From: Rhodospirillaceae bacterium
GTDB taxonomy: Bacteria > Pseudomonadota > Alphaproteobacteria > CACIAM-22H2
NCBI GenBank assembly: GCA_022843945.1
Contig: JALHMR010000016.1
Location: 49,168 to 113,167, forward strand
Direction of reading: 5' to 3'
DNA length: 64,000 nucleotides
How positions within the stretch are numbered: the stretch's first letter is position 1; every line of letters starts with the position of its first letter. This document shows, in pieces, positions 36,514 to 45,384 of the stretch. The notes below the pieces were generated by a model, which did no database searches, had not been told where the DNA came from, and worked only from the letters and a program-made list of their open reading frames with translations. The translations under genes and the position numbers were made by a program.

Positions 36514-37242
36514 ATGCGCAGCCTGGCGTTTCTAGTCCTCTTGCTGTTCGCTCCGCTGGCGCAGGCGCAAACGCCGGATGCCGGTGCCGCGCGCCGCGAC
36601 ATGGTGCGCCAGATCGAGCGGGCGGCGACCGACCTTGGCGCCCTGACGGGGTTCCCGGTGATCGATCGGCCGATCCTCGAGGCTTTCGCCAGGGTGCCGC
36701 GCCACCAGTTCGTCCCGCCGCCGCTGGTCGACTACGCCTACCGCGACACGCCGCTTCCGCTGGGGCATGGCCAGAATCTCACCCAGCCCTTCCTGCTCGC
36801 CCTGATGACCCAGGCGCTCGCCCTCAAGCCGGGCGAGCGGGTCTTCGAGACGGGCACCGATACCGGCTATCAGGCGGCGATCCTGGCCGAGATGGGCATG
36901 CAGGTTTTCAGCGTCGAGATCATCGAGCCGCTGCTCGACGTGGCGCGCACGCTGCTGCCGGCCGTAGGGTATCCCACGGTCTTCCTCAAGCTGGGCGACG
37001 GATATTACGGCTGGGCGGAGCAAGGGCCCTACGATGCGATGCTGATCAAGGAATCGGCCATCGATATCCCGGGTGTCCTCTGGCAGCAGCTCAAGCCGGG
37101 AGGCCGCATGGTCATCCCGCTCGGCTCGCCCGATAGTGGCCAGATGCTCACGCTGTGCATCAAGCAGCCCAATGGGCGATCACAGCGTATACCGCTCATG
37201 CCGGTGCGCTTCGCGCCGTTCCAGGGCGGCTCCAGGATCTAG
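36514..37242 (+). CDS. protein-L-isoaspartate O-methyltransferase-like protein with signal peptide
   Basis: This 242-residue PCMT-family protein has HQFVPPPLVDYAYRDTPLPL, GHGQNLTQPFLLALM (the catalytic-loop equivalent), the SAM motif FETGTDTGYQAAILAEM, and VILKLGDGYYG-type segments. It differs from cytoplasmic PIMT in starting with MRSLAFLVLLLFAPLAQAQ, a convincing signal peptide with AQA cleavage. The glycine of the usual GTGSGY is Asp (GTDTGY). SAM is not expected in the periplasm, so either the leader is an anchor facing the cytoplasm or the protein has another role. The gene overlaps the end of the opposing GNAT gene. Confidence 0.83.
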   Translation: MRSLAFLVLLLFAPLAQAQTPDAGAARRDMVRQIERAATDLGALTGFPVIDRPILEAFARVPRHQFVPPPLVDYAYRDTPLPLGHGQNLTQPFLLALMTQALALKPGERVFETGTDTGYQAAILAEMGMQVFSVEIIEPLLDVARTLLPAVGYPTVFLKLGDGYYGWAEQGPYDAMLIKESAIDIPGVLWQQLKPGGRMVIPLGSPDSGQMLTLCIKQPNGRSQRIPLMPVRFAPFQGGSRI

Positions 37243-37754
37243 CGGCAGAGCCGGTCGAGCCGCAGCCAGACTAGGCGCTGGCAGGGCGGCGTGGCCGGCG
37301 GAAACTCCTTGAAGCTGCGCCGGTCGGCAACGCCGCCCAGACGCTCGTAGAAGCGGATGGCGGACCGGTTGGCGACGAAGGCCCAAAGCAGCGCCTGCCG
37401 TATGCCGCGCGCCCGCAGCCGCCGCGCCGCTTCCCGCATCAGGTGCTCGCCGATCCGCCGACCGCGCCAATCCGGCAGGACATGAAGATTGTCGATCAGG
37501 GCCGGCGCCCCGCGGGCCGCCCAGACGGCGATGAATCCCAGCAGCCGCTGGCCGTCGTCGGCGACCAGCACGACGTCGCGTGGTCGCGTCTTCGCGAGGG
37601 CGACGCGCCAGCGTCTGCGGCGATCGTTGTCGAGAGCGGGGCCGAGCCGCCGGCCCGGGAGCAGCCCCTGATAGGCGGCCCGCCAGCTCGCCGCATGCAA
37701 GGCGGCGATCTCCTCGGCATCGGCGATGCCAGCCGGCCGGACGACGAACGACAT
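37239..37754 (-). CDS. GNAT family N-acetyltransferase
   Basis: This 171-residue acetyltransferase has AALHAASWRAAYQGLLP at the N terminus, a conserved IDNLHVLPDWRGRRIGEHLM acetyl-CoA loop, and NRSAIRFYERLGG as motif B. The substrate is unknown. It starts five bases after the ubiB stop, so it is probably the last gene of a ubiE-ubiB-GNAT operon. Confidence 0.88.
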   Translation of the reverse strand: MSFVVRPAGIADAEEIAALHAASWRAAYQGLLPGRRLGPALDNDRRRRWRVALAKTRPRDVVLVADDGQRLLGFIAVWAARGAPALIDNLHVLPDWRGRRIGEHLMREAARRLRARGIRQALLWAFVANRSAIRFYERLGGVADRRSFKEFPPATPPCQRLVWLRLDRLCR

Positions 37755-37758
37755 CGCG

Positions 37759-39291
37759 TCAGTCGAGGAGCAGCGCCACGATCACCACGGCGCCCACGAC
37801 CAGCGCCCAGGGCCACCACGCGCTACGCGGCTGTCCGGCGCCCAGGGCGGCCAGCGAATCCGGATGCAGGCGCACCCCGCCGGAGGCGAGCATGGCCGCC
37901 GCCTTCTCGAGATTGCCGACGAAGGCGGGCAGCTCCTCGATCCGCGCTGCCGCCTGCTCCGCCACCGACCGCGTGCGGGCGGCGGGCCCGCGATTCTCGA
38001 CCATCCAGTTCTCGATCAGCGGCCGCGCCAGGTCCCACATGTTCAGTTCGGGCGCCAGTGTGCGGCCCACACCTTCGCAGACCAGCATGCTCTTCTGCAG
38101 CAGAAGAAGCTGGGGCTGCGTCTCCATCTGGAACTGCTCGGTCACTTCGAAGAGCTGGGCCAGCAGACGGGCGAGCGAGATTTCATGCAGCGGCTTGCCG
38201 AGGATCGGCTCGGCGATGGCGCGGCAGGCCTGGGTGAAGCCGCCCACCGATTGGCCCTGCGGCACGAAGCCGGCGCGGAAATGAACTTCGGCGACCTTGG
38301 CATAGTCGCCGTGCAGGAAGCCGATCAGCATGTCGGCGAGGGCTTCGCGGGTCGTCAGGTCGATGCGGCCCATGATCCCGAAATCGACCGCGACCAGCGC
38401 GCCGTCCGGCGCGACGAACAGGTTTCCCGGATGCATGTCGGCGTGGAAGAAGCCGTCGCGGAACACCTGGTTGAAGAAGGCCCGCGCCGCCCGCGCCACG
38501 ACATCCTTGGGATCGTGCCCGGCCGCGGTGATGGCGGCGCGCTCATCCACCGGCAGGCCGGCAACCCGTTCCAGGGTCAGCACCCGTCGCGCGGTCCGCG
38601 ACCAGTCGACCGCAGGCACGCGGAAATCGGGATCGCCGGCGAAATTCTGGCCGAGCTCGGCCGCCGCGGCGGCCTCGAGGCGCAGGTCCATCTCGAGCCG
38701 CACCGTCTCCTCGAAGGCGCGCACGACGGCAACCGGCTTCAGCCGGCGCAGGCGGGGCATCAGCCGCTCGGCGAGCTGCGCCAGCCAGAGGAAAAGATCG
38801 ACATCGCGCGCAAAGAGCTGTTCGACGCCCGGCCGCAGCACCTTGACCGCGACCGGTGCGCCTTCCCGGGTGACAGCAAAATGGACCTGGGCGATGGAGG
38901 CCGCCGCGACCGCCTGGTCGTCGAAGCTCCGATAGAGAAGCTCGATGGGCTGGCCGAGTTCGGCGGCGATGGCGGCGCGCGCTTCGACGGCGGGGAAGGG
39001 CGCAAGCTTGTCCTGCAGTCCCGACAGATCCGCGGCCACGGCCTCGCCGACCAGATCGGCGCGGGTCGACAAGGCCTGGCCGAGCTTGACGAAGCTCGGC
39101 CCCAGCGTGGTCAGGGCCAGCGCCAGCCGCTCCCCGGGCCGCGCCGGAAGGTCGCGGCGGCGAAACGGCGCCATCAGACGCAGCGCCAGCGGCGGCAGGC
39201 CGAAGCGCTCCAGCTCGTCGAGCGCGCCGTAGCTGGCCAGCGTATGGCCGATGCGGATCAGCCGCCGCAGATTGCGGAAAGGACGCAGCAT
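37759..39291 (-). CDS. ubiB: ubiquinone biosynthesis kinase-like protein UbiB
   Basis: UbiB is an atypical ADCK/ABC1-family kinase-ATPase needed for ubiquinone synthesis at the inner membrane. The 510-residue protein has the KxGQ motif in PSFVKLGQALSTRADLV, the Ala-rich nucleotide loop AAASIAQVHFA, the VAVKVLRPG lysine strand, FHADMHPGNLF as the catalytic loop and VDFGIMGRI as DFG. Two C-terminal membrane helices end it (ALVVGAVVIVALLL). The ATG at 39291 fits the family N terminus (LRPFRNLRRL). Confidence 0.95.
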   Translation of the reverse strand: MLRPFRNLRRLIRIGHTLASYGALDELERFGLPPLALRLMAPFRRRDLPARPGERLALALTTLGPSFVKLGQALSTRADLVGEAVAADLSGLQDKLAPFPAVEARAAIAAELGQPIELLYRSFDDQAVAAASIAQVHFAVTREGAPVAVKVLRPGVEQLFARDVDLFLWLAQLAERLMPRLRRLKPVAVVRAFEETVRLEMDLRLEAAAAAELGQNFAGDPDFRVPAVDWSRTARRVLTLERVAGLPVDERAAITAAGHDPKDVVARAARAFFNQVFRDGFFHADMHPGNLFVAPDGALVAVDFGIMGRIDLTTREALADMLIGFLHGDYAKVAEVHFRAGFVPQGQSVGGFTQACRAIAEPILGKPLHEISLARLLAQLFEVTEQFQMETQPQLLLLQKSMLVCEGVGRTLAPELNMWDLARPLIENWMVENRGPAARTRSVAEQAAARIEELPAFVGNLEKAAAMLASGGVRLHPDSLAALGAGQPRSAWWPWALVVGAVVIVALLLD

Positions 39292-39295
39292 GGGC

Positions 39296-40081
39296 TCAGA
39301 TACGCCAGGCCGAGTGGATGGCCGCGATGCCGCCGGAGAGATTGCGATAGCGCGGGCGGCCGAGGCCCGCCGCCTCCATGCGCTGCACGAGTTCGGCCTG
39401 CGGGGGGAAGCGCCGGATGCTCTCCACCAGATATTGATAGGCTTCGCGATCACCGGCCACGATCTGCCCAAGCGTCGGCAGGATATTGAACGAGTAGAGA
39501 TCGTAGAGCTGCGACAGGCCAGGCACGACCACGCGGCTGAACTCGAGGCAGTAGAACCGTCCGCCGGGCTTGAGCACCCGGCGGGCCTCGGCCAGGGCGG
39601 CGTCGAGGCGGGTCACATTTCGCAGGCCAAAGGCGATCGTATAGACGTCAACCGAACGGCCGGCGACCGGCAACCGTTCGGCATCGCCCGTGACCCAGCT
39701 GAGGCCGCCGACATGCCCCGTATCAAGGGCCCGGTCGCGTCCCACGCCGAGCATCGCGGCGTTGATGTCGCAGATCGTGGCGCGCGCGCCGCTCTCGGAT
39801 CCGCCGGCGGCGGCGATGAAACGCGTCGAGATGTCGCCCGTCCCGCCGGCGACGTCGAGCAGGTGCTCGCCGGCCCGGGGTGCGATCTCGCCGATCAGCT
39901 CCGCCTTCCACAGCCGATGGACCCCGCCCGACATGAGATCGTTCATCAGGTCGTAGCGGCTGGCGACGCGGTCGAACACGCCGCGCACCAGCGAGGCCTT
40001 GTCGTCGACCGGCACGTCGCGGAAGCCGAAATGCGTTGTCTCGCCGGGGCTTGCGGCGGGTTTTTCGGATGTTGTCACCAT
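39296..40081 (-). CDS. ubiE: ubiquinone/menaquinone C-methyltransferase UbiE
   Basis: This SAM-dependent methyltransferase acts on the demethyl-benzoquinol in ubiquinone synthesis. The 261-residue protein has THFGFRDV, VFDRVASRYDLMNDLMSGG (UbiE signature 1), the SAM motif LLDVAGGTGDIS and the second signature block AYQYLVESIRRFP. The ATG at 40081 precedes MVTTSEKP. It is adjacent to ubiB, spaced by four bases, and divergent from mutM. Confidence 0.96.
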   Translation of the reverse strand: MVTTSEKPAASPGETTHFGFRDVPVDDKASLVRGVFDRVASRYDLMNDLMSGGVHRLWKAELIGEIAPRAGEHLLDVAGGTGDISTRFIAAAGGSESGARATICDINAAMLGVGRDRALDTGHVGGLSWVTGDAERLPVAGRSVDVYTIAFGLRNVTRLDAALAEARRVLKPGGRFYCLEFSRVVVPGLSQLYDLYSFNILPTLGQIVAGDREAYQYLVESIRRFPPQAELVQRMEAAGLGRPRYRNLSGGIAAIHSAWRI

Positions 40082-40148
40082 CGCGCCAAGATAGCGTGGC
40101 CCCTGTCTTTTCGCTAGGTTACGCGCCCCATGCCTGAGTGACCCCCAC

Positions 40149-40970
40149 GTGCCTGAACTTCCCGAAGTCGAAACAGTGGTACGCGGCCTGCGGCCGCATC
40201 TGGTCGGGCGCACCATCGCGAGCGTCGATCAGCGCCGCCGGGACCTGCGCGAGAAGTTTCCCGCCCGCTTTGCCGCCCGCCTCGAAGGGCAGCGCATTAC
40301 CGGCGTGGAGCGGCGGGCCAAGTACATCCTCATCCACCTCGCCGATGGCAATGTGCTGGTCGTGCATCTCGGCATGACCGGACAGCTGGTCATCGGCGCC
40401 AAGCCCAATGCCCTGGGGCTGCACGATCACGTCGTGATCGCGCTCGATGACGGGCGGGTCATGCGCTTCAACGATGTCCGGCGTTTTGGCCTGATGGATA
40501 TCGTTCCGGCCGCCGCGCTGACCACTCATAAGCGCTTTCGTGGCATCGGGCCGGAGCCGCTGGCCGCCGCCTTCGGCGGGGCGGTCCTGGAAAATGCCTT
40601 CAAGGGCCGCAAGGGCCCGATCAAGGCGGCGCTGCTCGACCAGCGCCATGTGGCGGGTATCGGCAATATCTACGCCTGCGAGGCGCTTTACTTGGCCCGC
40701 ATCTCGCCGCGCCGGCGCACCGGCACGATCCGCCGCGAACGCGCCGCCAGCCTGGCTAGCGCCATACGGACGGTGCTGGAGAAGGCCGTTGCGGCCGGCG
40801 GCTCATCGGCGCGGGACTACGTCAATGCCAACGGCGAGCAGGGACTGTTCCAGACGGAGTGGGTGGTCTACGACCAGGAGGGGGAACCCTGCCCAAGCTG
40901 CCGGGCGCCCATCAAGCGGATCGTCCAGAGTGGCCGCTCGACCTTCTATTGCCCCAAGTGCCAGCGGTAG
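40149..40970 (+). CDS. mutM: formamidopyrimidine-DNA glycosylase
   Basis: MutM (Fpg) excises 8-oxoguanine and nicks the abasic site. The N-terminal PELPEVETV supplies the catalytic proline after removal of the initiator residue. The helix-two-turn-helix (QRHVAGIGNIYACEALYLA) is followed by the C4 zinc finger CPSC...CPKC with RSTFYC. At 273 residues it is full length. The start is GTG at 40149, which must be the true start because catalysis needs Pro2. Confidence 0.97.
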   Translation: MPELPEVETVVRGLRPHLVGRTIASVDQRRRDLREKFPARFAARLEGQRITGVERRAKYILIHLADGNVLVVHLGMTGQLVIGAKPNALGLHDHVVIALDDGRVMRFNDVRRFGLMDIVPAAALTTHKRFRGIGPEPLAAAFGGAVLENAFKGRKGPIKAALLDQRHVAGIGNIYACEALYLARISPRRRTGTIRRERAASLASAIRTVLEKAVAAGGSSARDYVNANGEQGLFQTEWVVYDQEGEPCPSCRAPIKRIVQSGRSTFYCPKCQR

Positions 40971-40983
40971 GATAAGAGCGCTC

Positions 40984-41358
40984 ATGACCGCCGCTGCCCG
41001 CCGGCTCGTTCTTCTCCTCGGTCTGTTGGTATCACCGGTAATGGCCGCCGATGCCTTCATCGCCGGGACGAGCGATGTACCTCTGATGCCAGGCTTGCGG
41101 GCGCTGAGCGGCGACGGCACGGTATTCGACGCCCCGGGCGGGCGCATCGTCGAGGCCTGGGCCGAAGGCGGCATGGAGCGCTCGGCGGTACTCTCGTTCT
41201 ACGGCGCCACGCTGCCGCAGCTCGGCTGGAGTGCCGCGGGTCCCGACCGGTTTCGCCGGGAAGGGGAAGTGCTGCGTCTTGAATTCCCGCCGCAGGGGCC
41301 GCGCGGCGCGCGGCCCCCGGGCACGCTGTTGATTCGTTTCTATCTTTCGCCGGGCTGA
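40984..41358 (+). CDS. secreted protein of unknown function, 124 residues
   Basis: This is a small protein with signal peptide MTAAARRLVLLLGLLVSPVMA, then DAFIAGTSDVPLMPGLRAL, DGTVFDAPGGRIVEAWAEG, and a helix-strand pattern SAVLSFYGATLPQLGW. It ends RPPGTLLIRFYLSPG. I recognise no named domain. The SFYxxTLPxLGW pattern recalls small periplasmic proteins seen near mutM/enoyl-CoA hydratase genes in other alphaproteobacteria, but this is from memory of the pattern only. It starts 13 bases after mutM and ends 21 bases before the hydratase, so it is probably in their operon. Confidence 0.75.
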   Translation: MTAAARRLVLLLGLLVSPVMAADAFIAGTSDVPLMPGLRALSGDGTVFDAPGGRIVEAWAEGGMERSAVLSFYGATLPQLGWSAAGPDRFRREGEVLRLEFPPQGPRGARPPGTLLIRFYLSPG

Positions 41359-41379
41359 CGGCGCTGACGGAGGTATGCG

Positions 41380-42156
41380 ATGGCTTACGAGAACATCCTG
41401 GTAGAGACCAAGGGCCGCGTCGGCATCATCCGGCTCAACCGTCCGAAGGCCCTGAACGCCCTGTGCGACGCCCTCATCCGCGAGCTTGGCGCGGCGCTCG
41501 ATGCCTTCGAGGCCGATGCCAATATCGGCGCCGTGGTGCTGACGGGCAGCGACAAGGCCTTCGCGGCCGGCGCCGACATCAAGGAGATGCAGAGCCGGTC
41601 CTATATGGACGTCTATCTTAGTGACTTCATCACCAACGGCTGGGAGCGGGTCTCGACCTGCCGCAAGCCGATCGTCGCGGCTGTCGCCGGGTTTGCCCTG
41701 GGTGGGGGCTGCGAGGTTGCCATGATGTGCGACTTCATCATCGCCGCCGACACCGCGAAGTTCGGCCAGCCGGAGATCAACCTGGGCACGATGCCGGGGG
41801 CCGGCGGCTCGCAGCGGCTGACCCGTTTCGTTGGTAAATCAAAGGCCATGGACCTTTGCCTCACGGGCCGGATGATGGACGCGGCCGAGGCCGAGCGCTG
41901 CGGCTTGGTCTCGCGGATCGTGCCCGCGGCGGAGCTTGTCGACGAGGCGATCAAGGCCGCAGAGGCCATCGCGGCCAAGTCCCTGCCGATTACCATGATC
42001 GTCAAGGAATCGGTCAACCGCGCCTACGAGACCACCCTGACCGAAGGTATTAGATTTGAGCGCCGTCTCTTCCATTCGACCTTCGCCACCGAGGATCAGA
42101 AGGAAGGCATGGCGGCGTTCGTGGAGAAGCGCAAACCCGCCTTCAAGCACCGCTAA
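41380..42156 (+). CDS. enoyl-CoA hydratase
   Basis: This 258-residue crotonase-family enzyme hydrates 2-trans-enoyl-CoA in fatty acid beta-oxidation. The oxyanion-hole segments AAGADIKEM and [18 protein letters not shown] are present, and the two catalytic glutamates are in GGCEVA and [34 protein letters not shown] is also typical. GGAGG precedes the ATG. A short hairpin terminator follows the stop. Confidence 0.93.
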   Translation: MAYENILVETKGRVGIIRLNRPKALNALCDALIRELGAALDAFEADANIGAVVLTGSDKAFAAGADIKEMQSRSYMDVYLSDFITNGWERVSTCRKPIVAAVAGFALGGGCEVAMMCDFIIAADTAKFGQPEINLGTMPGAGGSQRLTRFVGKSKAMDLCLTGRMMDAAEAERCGLVSRIVPAAELVDEAIKAAEAIAAKSLPITMIVKESVNRAYETTLTEGIRFERRLFHSTFATEDQKEGMAAFVEKRKPAFKHR

Positions 42157-42158
42157 CT

Positions 42159-42180
42159 AGCGAGCGAAGCTCGCTCTTTT
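42159..42180 (+). terminator. terminator after enoyl-CoA hydratase
   Basis: Stem AGCGAGC / GCTCGCT with loop GAA is followed by CTTTT, starting two bases after the stop codon. Confidence 0.8.
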
Positions 42181-42196
42181 CAGGCGTGCGCGCGCA

Positions 42197-42225
42197 TTGA
42201 CGGGGCTTGGGGCCGGGTCTATAAC
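42197..42225 (+). promoter_or_regulatory. sigma-70-type promoter of rpsT
   Basis: -35 TTGACG and -10 TATAAC have an exact 17-base spacer. They lie 40 bases upstream of the rpsT ATG and just after the upstream terminator. This is one of the best promoter matches in the window. Confidence 0.75.
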
Positions 42226-42264
42226 CGCGCACCTAAATCCCTGCCAATTTCCGGACGGTTTTCA

Positions 42265-42543
42265 ATGGCTGCCAAGAAGGTCAAGCGTAATCCCTCCGCG
42301 CGCAAAGCCGCGCGCCAAGCAGTTCGCCGCGCGGCGGTCAACACCGCGCGTCTGACGGCGATCAAGACCGAGCTCAAGAAGGTCGAAGCGGCGATCGCCG
42401 CGGGCAGTAAGAGCGCGGCACAGGCTGCCTTCAAGGCCGCTCAGCCGCTGCTGATGCGCGGCACGAACAGCGGAACAGTCCATAAGAACATGGTTGCGCG
42501 CAAGCTTTCGCGTCTCTCCGCGCGCATCAAAGCTCTCGCCTGA
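42265..42543 (+). CDS. rpsT: 30S ribosomal protein S20
   Basis: This is a 92-residue, very basic, helical 16S-binding protein. It opens [18 protein letters not shown] and has [19 protein letters not shown], then [22 protein letters not shown], the S20 signature. rpsT near dnaA is a conserved alphaproteobacterial arrangement. It has its own strong promoter. Confidence 0.97.
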   Translation: MAAKKVKRNPSARKAARQAVRRAAVNTARLTAIKTELKKVEAAIAAGSKSAAQAAFKAAQPLLMRGTNSGTVHKNMVARKLSRLSARIKALA

Positions 42544-43266
42544 AGTCTGCATTTTGTGCGGCGCGCCGCGAATGCAGCGCATTACTAGCGTTGCATTCGT
42601 GACTCTCTAGGCGCGCGGCGCAGGCTTCGCCGTTTGTCTGTGCGGCCGCGCAGTTTTGTTTCGCTACGCAGGAACGCCGGCCGCGAGAACACGCAAGGAA
42701 AATTTTTGCGGATTCACGACAGGACTGTATTGCGTGTTCAAAACGCGGCGACTAGATTTTCTCCCCTGATCGTTCGGGAGGCACGTCGAAACCAACTCCG
42801 AGACAACAGGAGTGATCGAGCAGAAGACGTGAGGCGGTCAGCACACCGTAAAACGTTTCGCAGAGCGCAGCAGTCGTGCGGGGAGTGCGGGCCGGATCGT
42901 CCGGTTACAAGGGCGACGGCGTCGAAAGGGGAGCATCGGCGTTCGGTTCCAAATCATCGCGATGGCGTGGCACTGTTCGGCGGGGAAGTCGTAGGGATGG
43001 GGACTGTTGGAACCACGAGATCATCATCGGGACACCCGGCAGGATCGGCTCTGGGTCACGGTGAAGAGGCAGTGTCGCGCGTCGCGCGGCCAGCCGTATA
43101 TATGTCCACCCCCTGGAGGTTTGTGGGCGGCGTGCCGCCCGGAGGCCGAAGCCGCGAGCAAGGTCGAGGATAAGCACACGGGGATCGGCAGAAGGCCGGT
43201 CGAGCGTAACGAGCCGGCAGACATCTTTATTAGTGTCCGGCGGCAAGTCAGGGGCGGTCAGGGGCA
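42544..43266 (+). other. about 720 bases without a convincing gene, upstream of rhodanese-dnaA
   Basis: The base composition is more balanced than in the flanks, and no frame shows the codon bias of neighbouring genes. I see a hairpin just after rpsT (separate entry) and a ten-base inverted repeat GAACACGCAA (42687-42696) / TTGCGTGTTC (42730-42739) flanking an AT-rich stretch GGAAAATTTTTGCGG. A 7-of-9 match to a reversed DnaA box, CGAGGATAA, lies at 43165-43173. No full DnaA box was found. The stretch could hold the dnaA promoter, a structured RNA or part of an origin; none is demonstrated. Confidence 0.5.
42569..42599 (+). terminator. hairpin following rpsT
   Basis: A twelve-base stem CGAATGCAGCGC / GCGTTGCATTCG (one G-T pair) has loop ATTACTA and starts 26 bases after the rpsT stop. 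It lacks a T-run, so it may be an mRNA-stabilising end or a binding site rather than an intrinsic terminator. Confidence 0.5.
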
Positions 43267-43776
43267 ATGCCACAAGGGTCTGCGCAGATGACGCGGCCGG
43301 AGTCCGGGGGCAATCCGGGCGGAGCCGCGGCCGGCTATGCCGGCGATCTGTCACCGAAAGAGGCTTGGGATCTGCTGGCGCGCGAGAAGGGCGCCGTGCT
43401 GGTCGATTGCCGTTCGCAGGCCGAGTGGTCTTTCGTTGGCGTTCCCGATCTGGGTACGCTCGGCAAGAATCCGGTGCTGGTCGAATGGCAGTCGTTCGTG
43501 CCGGCGAGCGCCGAGACGGGCGGCAAGCCGCGGATGTCTGCCAACAAGGAATTTGTCGCCGACGTGGCCAAGGCTGGAATACCCAAGGATGTGCCCGTCG
43601 TATTCATCTGCCGCTCCGGTGGTCGGTCGCGTTCGGCCGCGGTCGCCATGACGGCGGCCGGCTGGAAGACCTGCTTCAACCTCGCGGGCGGTTTCGAGGG
43701 TAACCAGGACACCGCGCGTCATCGCGGTACGACCCAGGGTTGGAAGGCCTCCGGCCTCCCCTGGGCGCAGGAGTAA
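43267..43776 (+). CDS. rhodanese-like domain protein
   Basis: This is a 169-residue single-domain sulfurtransferase-like protein. [31 protein letters not shown] is the rhodanese N-terminal half, and the active loop [11 protein letters not shown] contains the catalytic cysteine. It ends [10 protein letters not shown]...GWKASGLPW, typical of bacterial single-domain rhodaneses. The start could be ATG at 43267 or ATG at 43288. The stop lies five bases before dnaA, so the two are likely co-transcribed, an unusual partner for the replication initiator. Confidence 0.9.
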   Translation: MPQGSAQMTRPESGGNPGGAAAGYAGDLSPKEAWDLLAREKGAVLVDCRSQAEWSFVGVPDLGTLGKNPVLVEWQSFVPASAETGGKPRMSANKEFVADVAKAGIPKDVPVVFICRSGGRSRSAAVAMTAAGWKTCFNLAGGFEGNQDTARHRGTTQGWKASGLPWAQE

Positions 43777-43781
43777 GCAGG

Positions 43782-45254
43782 ATGCGCGACGAATCACTGC
43801 CGACCGTTGAAACCCAGTGGGCCCGCGTGCGCGGCAAGCTGCGCGCCGAGTTCGGCGAGGTTGCCTATCGCAGCTGGCTGAAACCGCTGACCCTGGCGGG
43901 TATCGAGGACGGGGAAGTGCGTATCGCCGTGCCGACGCGCTTCATGCAGGATTGGGTGCGCACGCACTATGCCGAGCGGCTGCGCGCCCTGTGGAAGGCC
44001 GAGAACAAGGTCGTTCGAAACATCGAGATCGTGGTCGCGGCCCCGATGGTCGTCCGGCCCCAGGCCGAGCGCGCGGCGATGCCCAACGGCATGGCGCGCA
44101 ACGAGCCGCCGGCCGGCGTGCCCCACGGGGTACCGAAGGGCGTGCGCCTGGTGGCCGTGCCGCAGGCGGCGCCCTCGCGCCTCATCGACCCTGACGCCTC
44201 GGGCGATCGTCGTGTCGCCGCCGAGGAGGATTTCGGCGCTCCTCTTGATCCGAGATTCACGTTCGAGAACTTCGTCATCGGCAAGCCGAACGAGTTCGCC
44301 ACCGCCGCCGCCCGCCGCGTCGCCGAGGAAGCCAAGGTCCCCTTCAACCCGCTCTTCCTCTATGGCGGCGTCGGCCTGGGCAAAACCCACCTGATGCACG
44401 CCATCGCCTGGGAGATCCGCAAGCGGCATCCCCAGCGCAAGGTCGTCTATCTCTCGGCCGAGATGTTCATGTACCGGTTCATCCGGGCCCTGCGCTTCAA
44501 GGACATGATGGCCTTCAAGGAGCAGTTCCGCTCGGTCGACGTGCTGATGATCGACGACGTGCAGTTCATCAGCGGCAAGGATTCGACCCAGGAAGAATTC
44601 TTCCACACCTTCAACGCGCTGGTGGACCAGAACCGCCAGATCATCCTCTCGGCCGACAAGAGCCCGGCCGATCTGGAGGGGATCGAGGACCGCGTCCGCT
44701 CGCGTCTCGGCTGGGGCCTGGTCGCGGATATTCACCCGACGACCTACGAGCTGCGCCTGGGCATCCTCCAGACCAAAGCCGAGAAGATGGGGCTGCAGGT
44801 CCCGCCCAAGGTGCTGGAATTCCTGGCCCACAAGATCACCTCGAATGTCCGCGAGCTTGAGGGGGCGCTGAACCGCATCGCCGCGCACGCGACCCTGGTC
44901 GGCCGCCCGATCACCTTCGAGACGGCGCAGGACGTGCTGCACGACCTGCTGCGCGCCAACGACCGCCGCGTGACGATCGAGGAGATCCAGAAGCGGGTGG
45001 CCGAGCATTACTCGATCCGCCTCGCCGACATGCATAGCCCGCGTCGCGCGCGCCTCGTCGCGCGGCCGCGCCAGGTGGCGATGTATCTCGCCAAGCAGCT
45101 GACCTCGCGCTCGCTGCCGGAGATCGGCCGCAAGTTCGGCGGCCGCGACCACACCACGGTGATGCACGCGGTCAAGAAGATCGAGGAGCTGCGCTCCACC
45201 GACTCAAGCTTCGCCGAGGACATCGAGCTCCTGCGCCGCATGCTCGAAGCGTAA
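43782..45254 (+). CDS. dnaA: chromosomal replication initiator protein DnaA
   Basis: This 490-residue AAA+ initiator binds DnaA boxes and melts oriC. Domain I starts [20 protein letters not shown], followed by a variable Arg/Pro linker. The Walker [16 protein letters not shown] lies near residue 195, Walker B is [13 protein letters not shown], and domain IV ends with the signature [18 protein letters not shown]. The ATG at 43782 has AGGAG/CAGG just upstream; longer in-frame starts run into the rhodanese gene. Confidence 0.97.
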   Translation: MRDESLPTVETQWARVRGKLRAEFGEVAYRSWLKPLTLAGIEDGEVRIAVPTRFMQDWVRTHYAERLRALWKAENKVVRNIEIVVAAPMVVRPQAERAAMPNGMARNEPPAGVPHGVPKGVRLVAVPQAAPSRLIDPDASGDRRVAAEEDFGAPLDPRFTFENFVIGKPNEFATAAARRVAEEAKVPFNPLFLYGGVGLGKTHLMHAIAWEIRKRHPQRKVVYLSAEMFMYRFIRALRFKDMMAFKEQFRSVDVLMIDDVQFISGKDSTQEEFFHTFNALVDQNRQIILSADKSPADLEGIEDRVRSRLGWGLVADIHPTTYELRLGILQTKAEKMGLQVPPKVLEFLAHKITSNVRELEGALNRIAAHATLVGRPITFETAQDVLHDLLRANDRRVTIEEIQKRVAEHYSIRLADMHSPRRARLVARPRQVAMYLAKQLTSRSLPEIGRKFGGRDHTTVMHAVKKIEELRSTDSSFAEDIELLRRMLEA

Positions 45255-45270
45255 GAATTTGGATCGCTAA

Positions 45271-45373
45271 GGGCGCGGAGAAGCGCCGAGAACGCGGAGA
45301 GATTTCAGGGGCGGCCTTCGGGCCGCCCTTTTCGTTTCTGCGACCTCCGCGACTTCTCCGCAGTCTCTGCGGT
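45271..45373 (+). repeat. interspersed-repeat-like inverted element downstream of dnaA
   Basis: The left arm is rich in GCGGAGAA/GCCGAGAA units (45271-45301). The right arm is its approximate inverse (CTCCGCGACTTCTCCGC and TCTCTGCGG, 45345-45372), and a terminator hairpin sits between. The style matches a widespread bacterial intergenic repeat built from TCTGCG/CTCCGC units. A weaker similar segment occurs at about 25537-25612. Confidence 0.45.
45307..45337 (+). terminator. terminator of dnaA
   Basis: Stem GGGCGGCC / GGCCGCCC with a stable TTCG loop is followed by TTTTCGTTT. It lies about 55 bases after the dnaA stop. Confidence 0.88.
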
Positions 45374-45384
45374 AAGCTTCTTCG

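Noticed and set aside
42634..43173. A 179-codon forward frame in the rpsT-rhodanese gap
   Set aside because: There is no codon-position bias, no recognisable motif and a random-like composition; treated as non-coding.
43165..43173. DnaA box marking oriC
   Set aside because: CGAGGATAA matches the reversed box at only 7 of 9 positions and is single; not enough to call an origin.
42544..43266. RNase P RNA, tmRNA or SRP RNA in the gap before dnaA
   Set aside because: The conserved core sequences of these RNAs were not found on either strand.
42905..43354. A 149-codon reverse frame running into the rhodanese gene
   Set aside because: It overlaps a conserved gene on the other strand, and the protein looks like random GC-rich translation.
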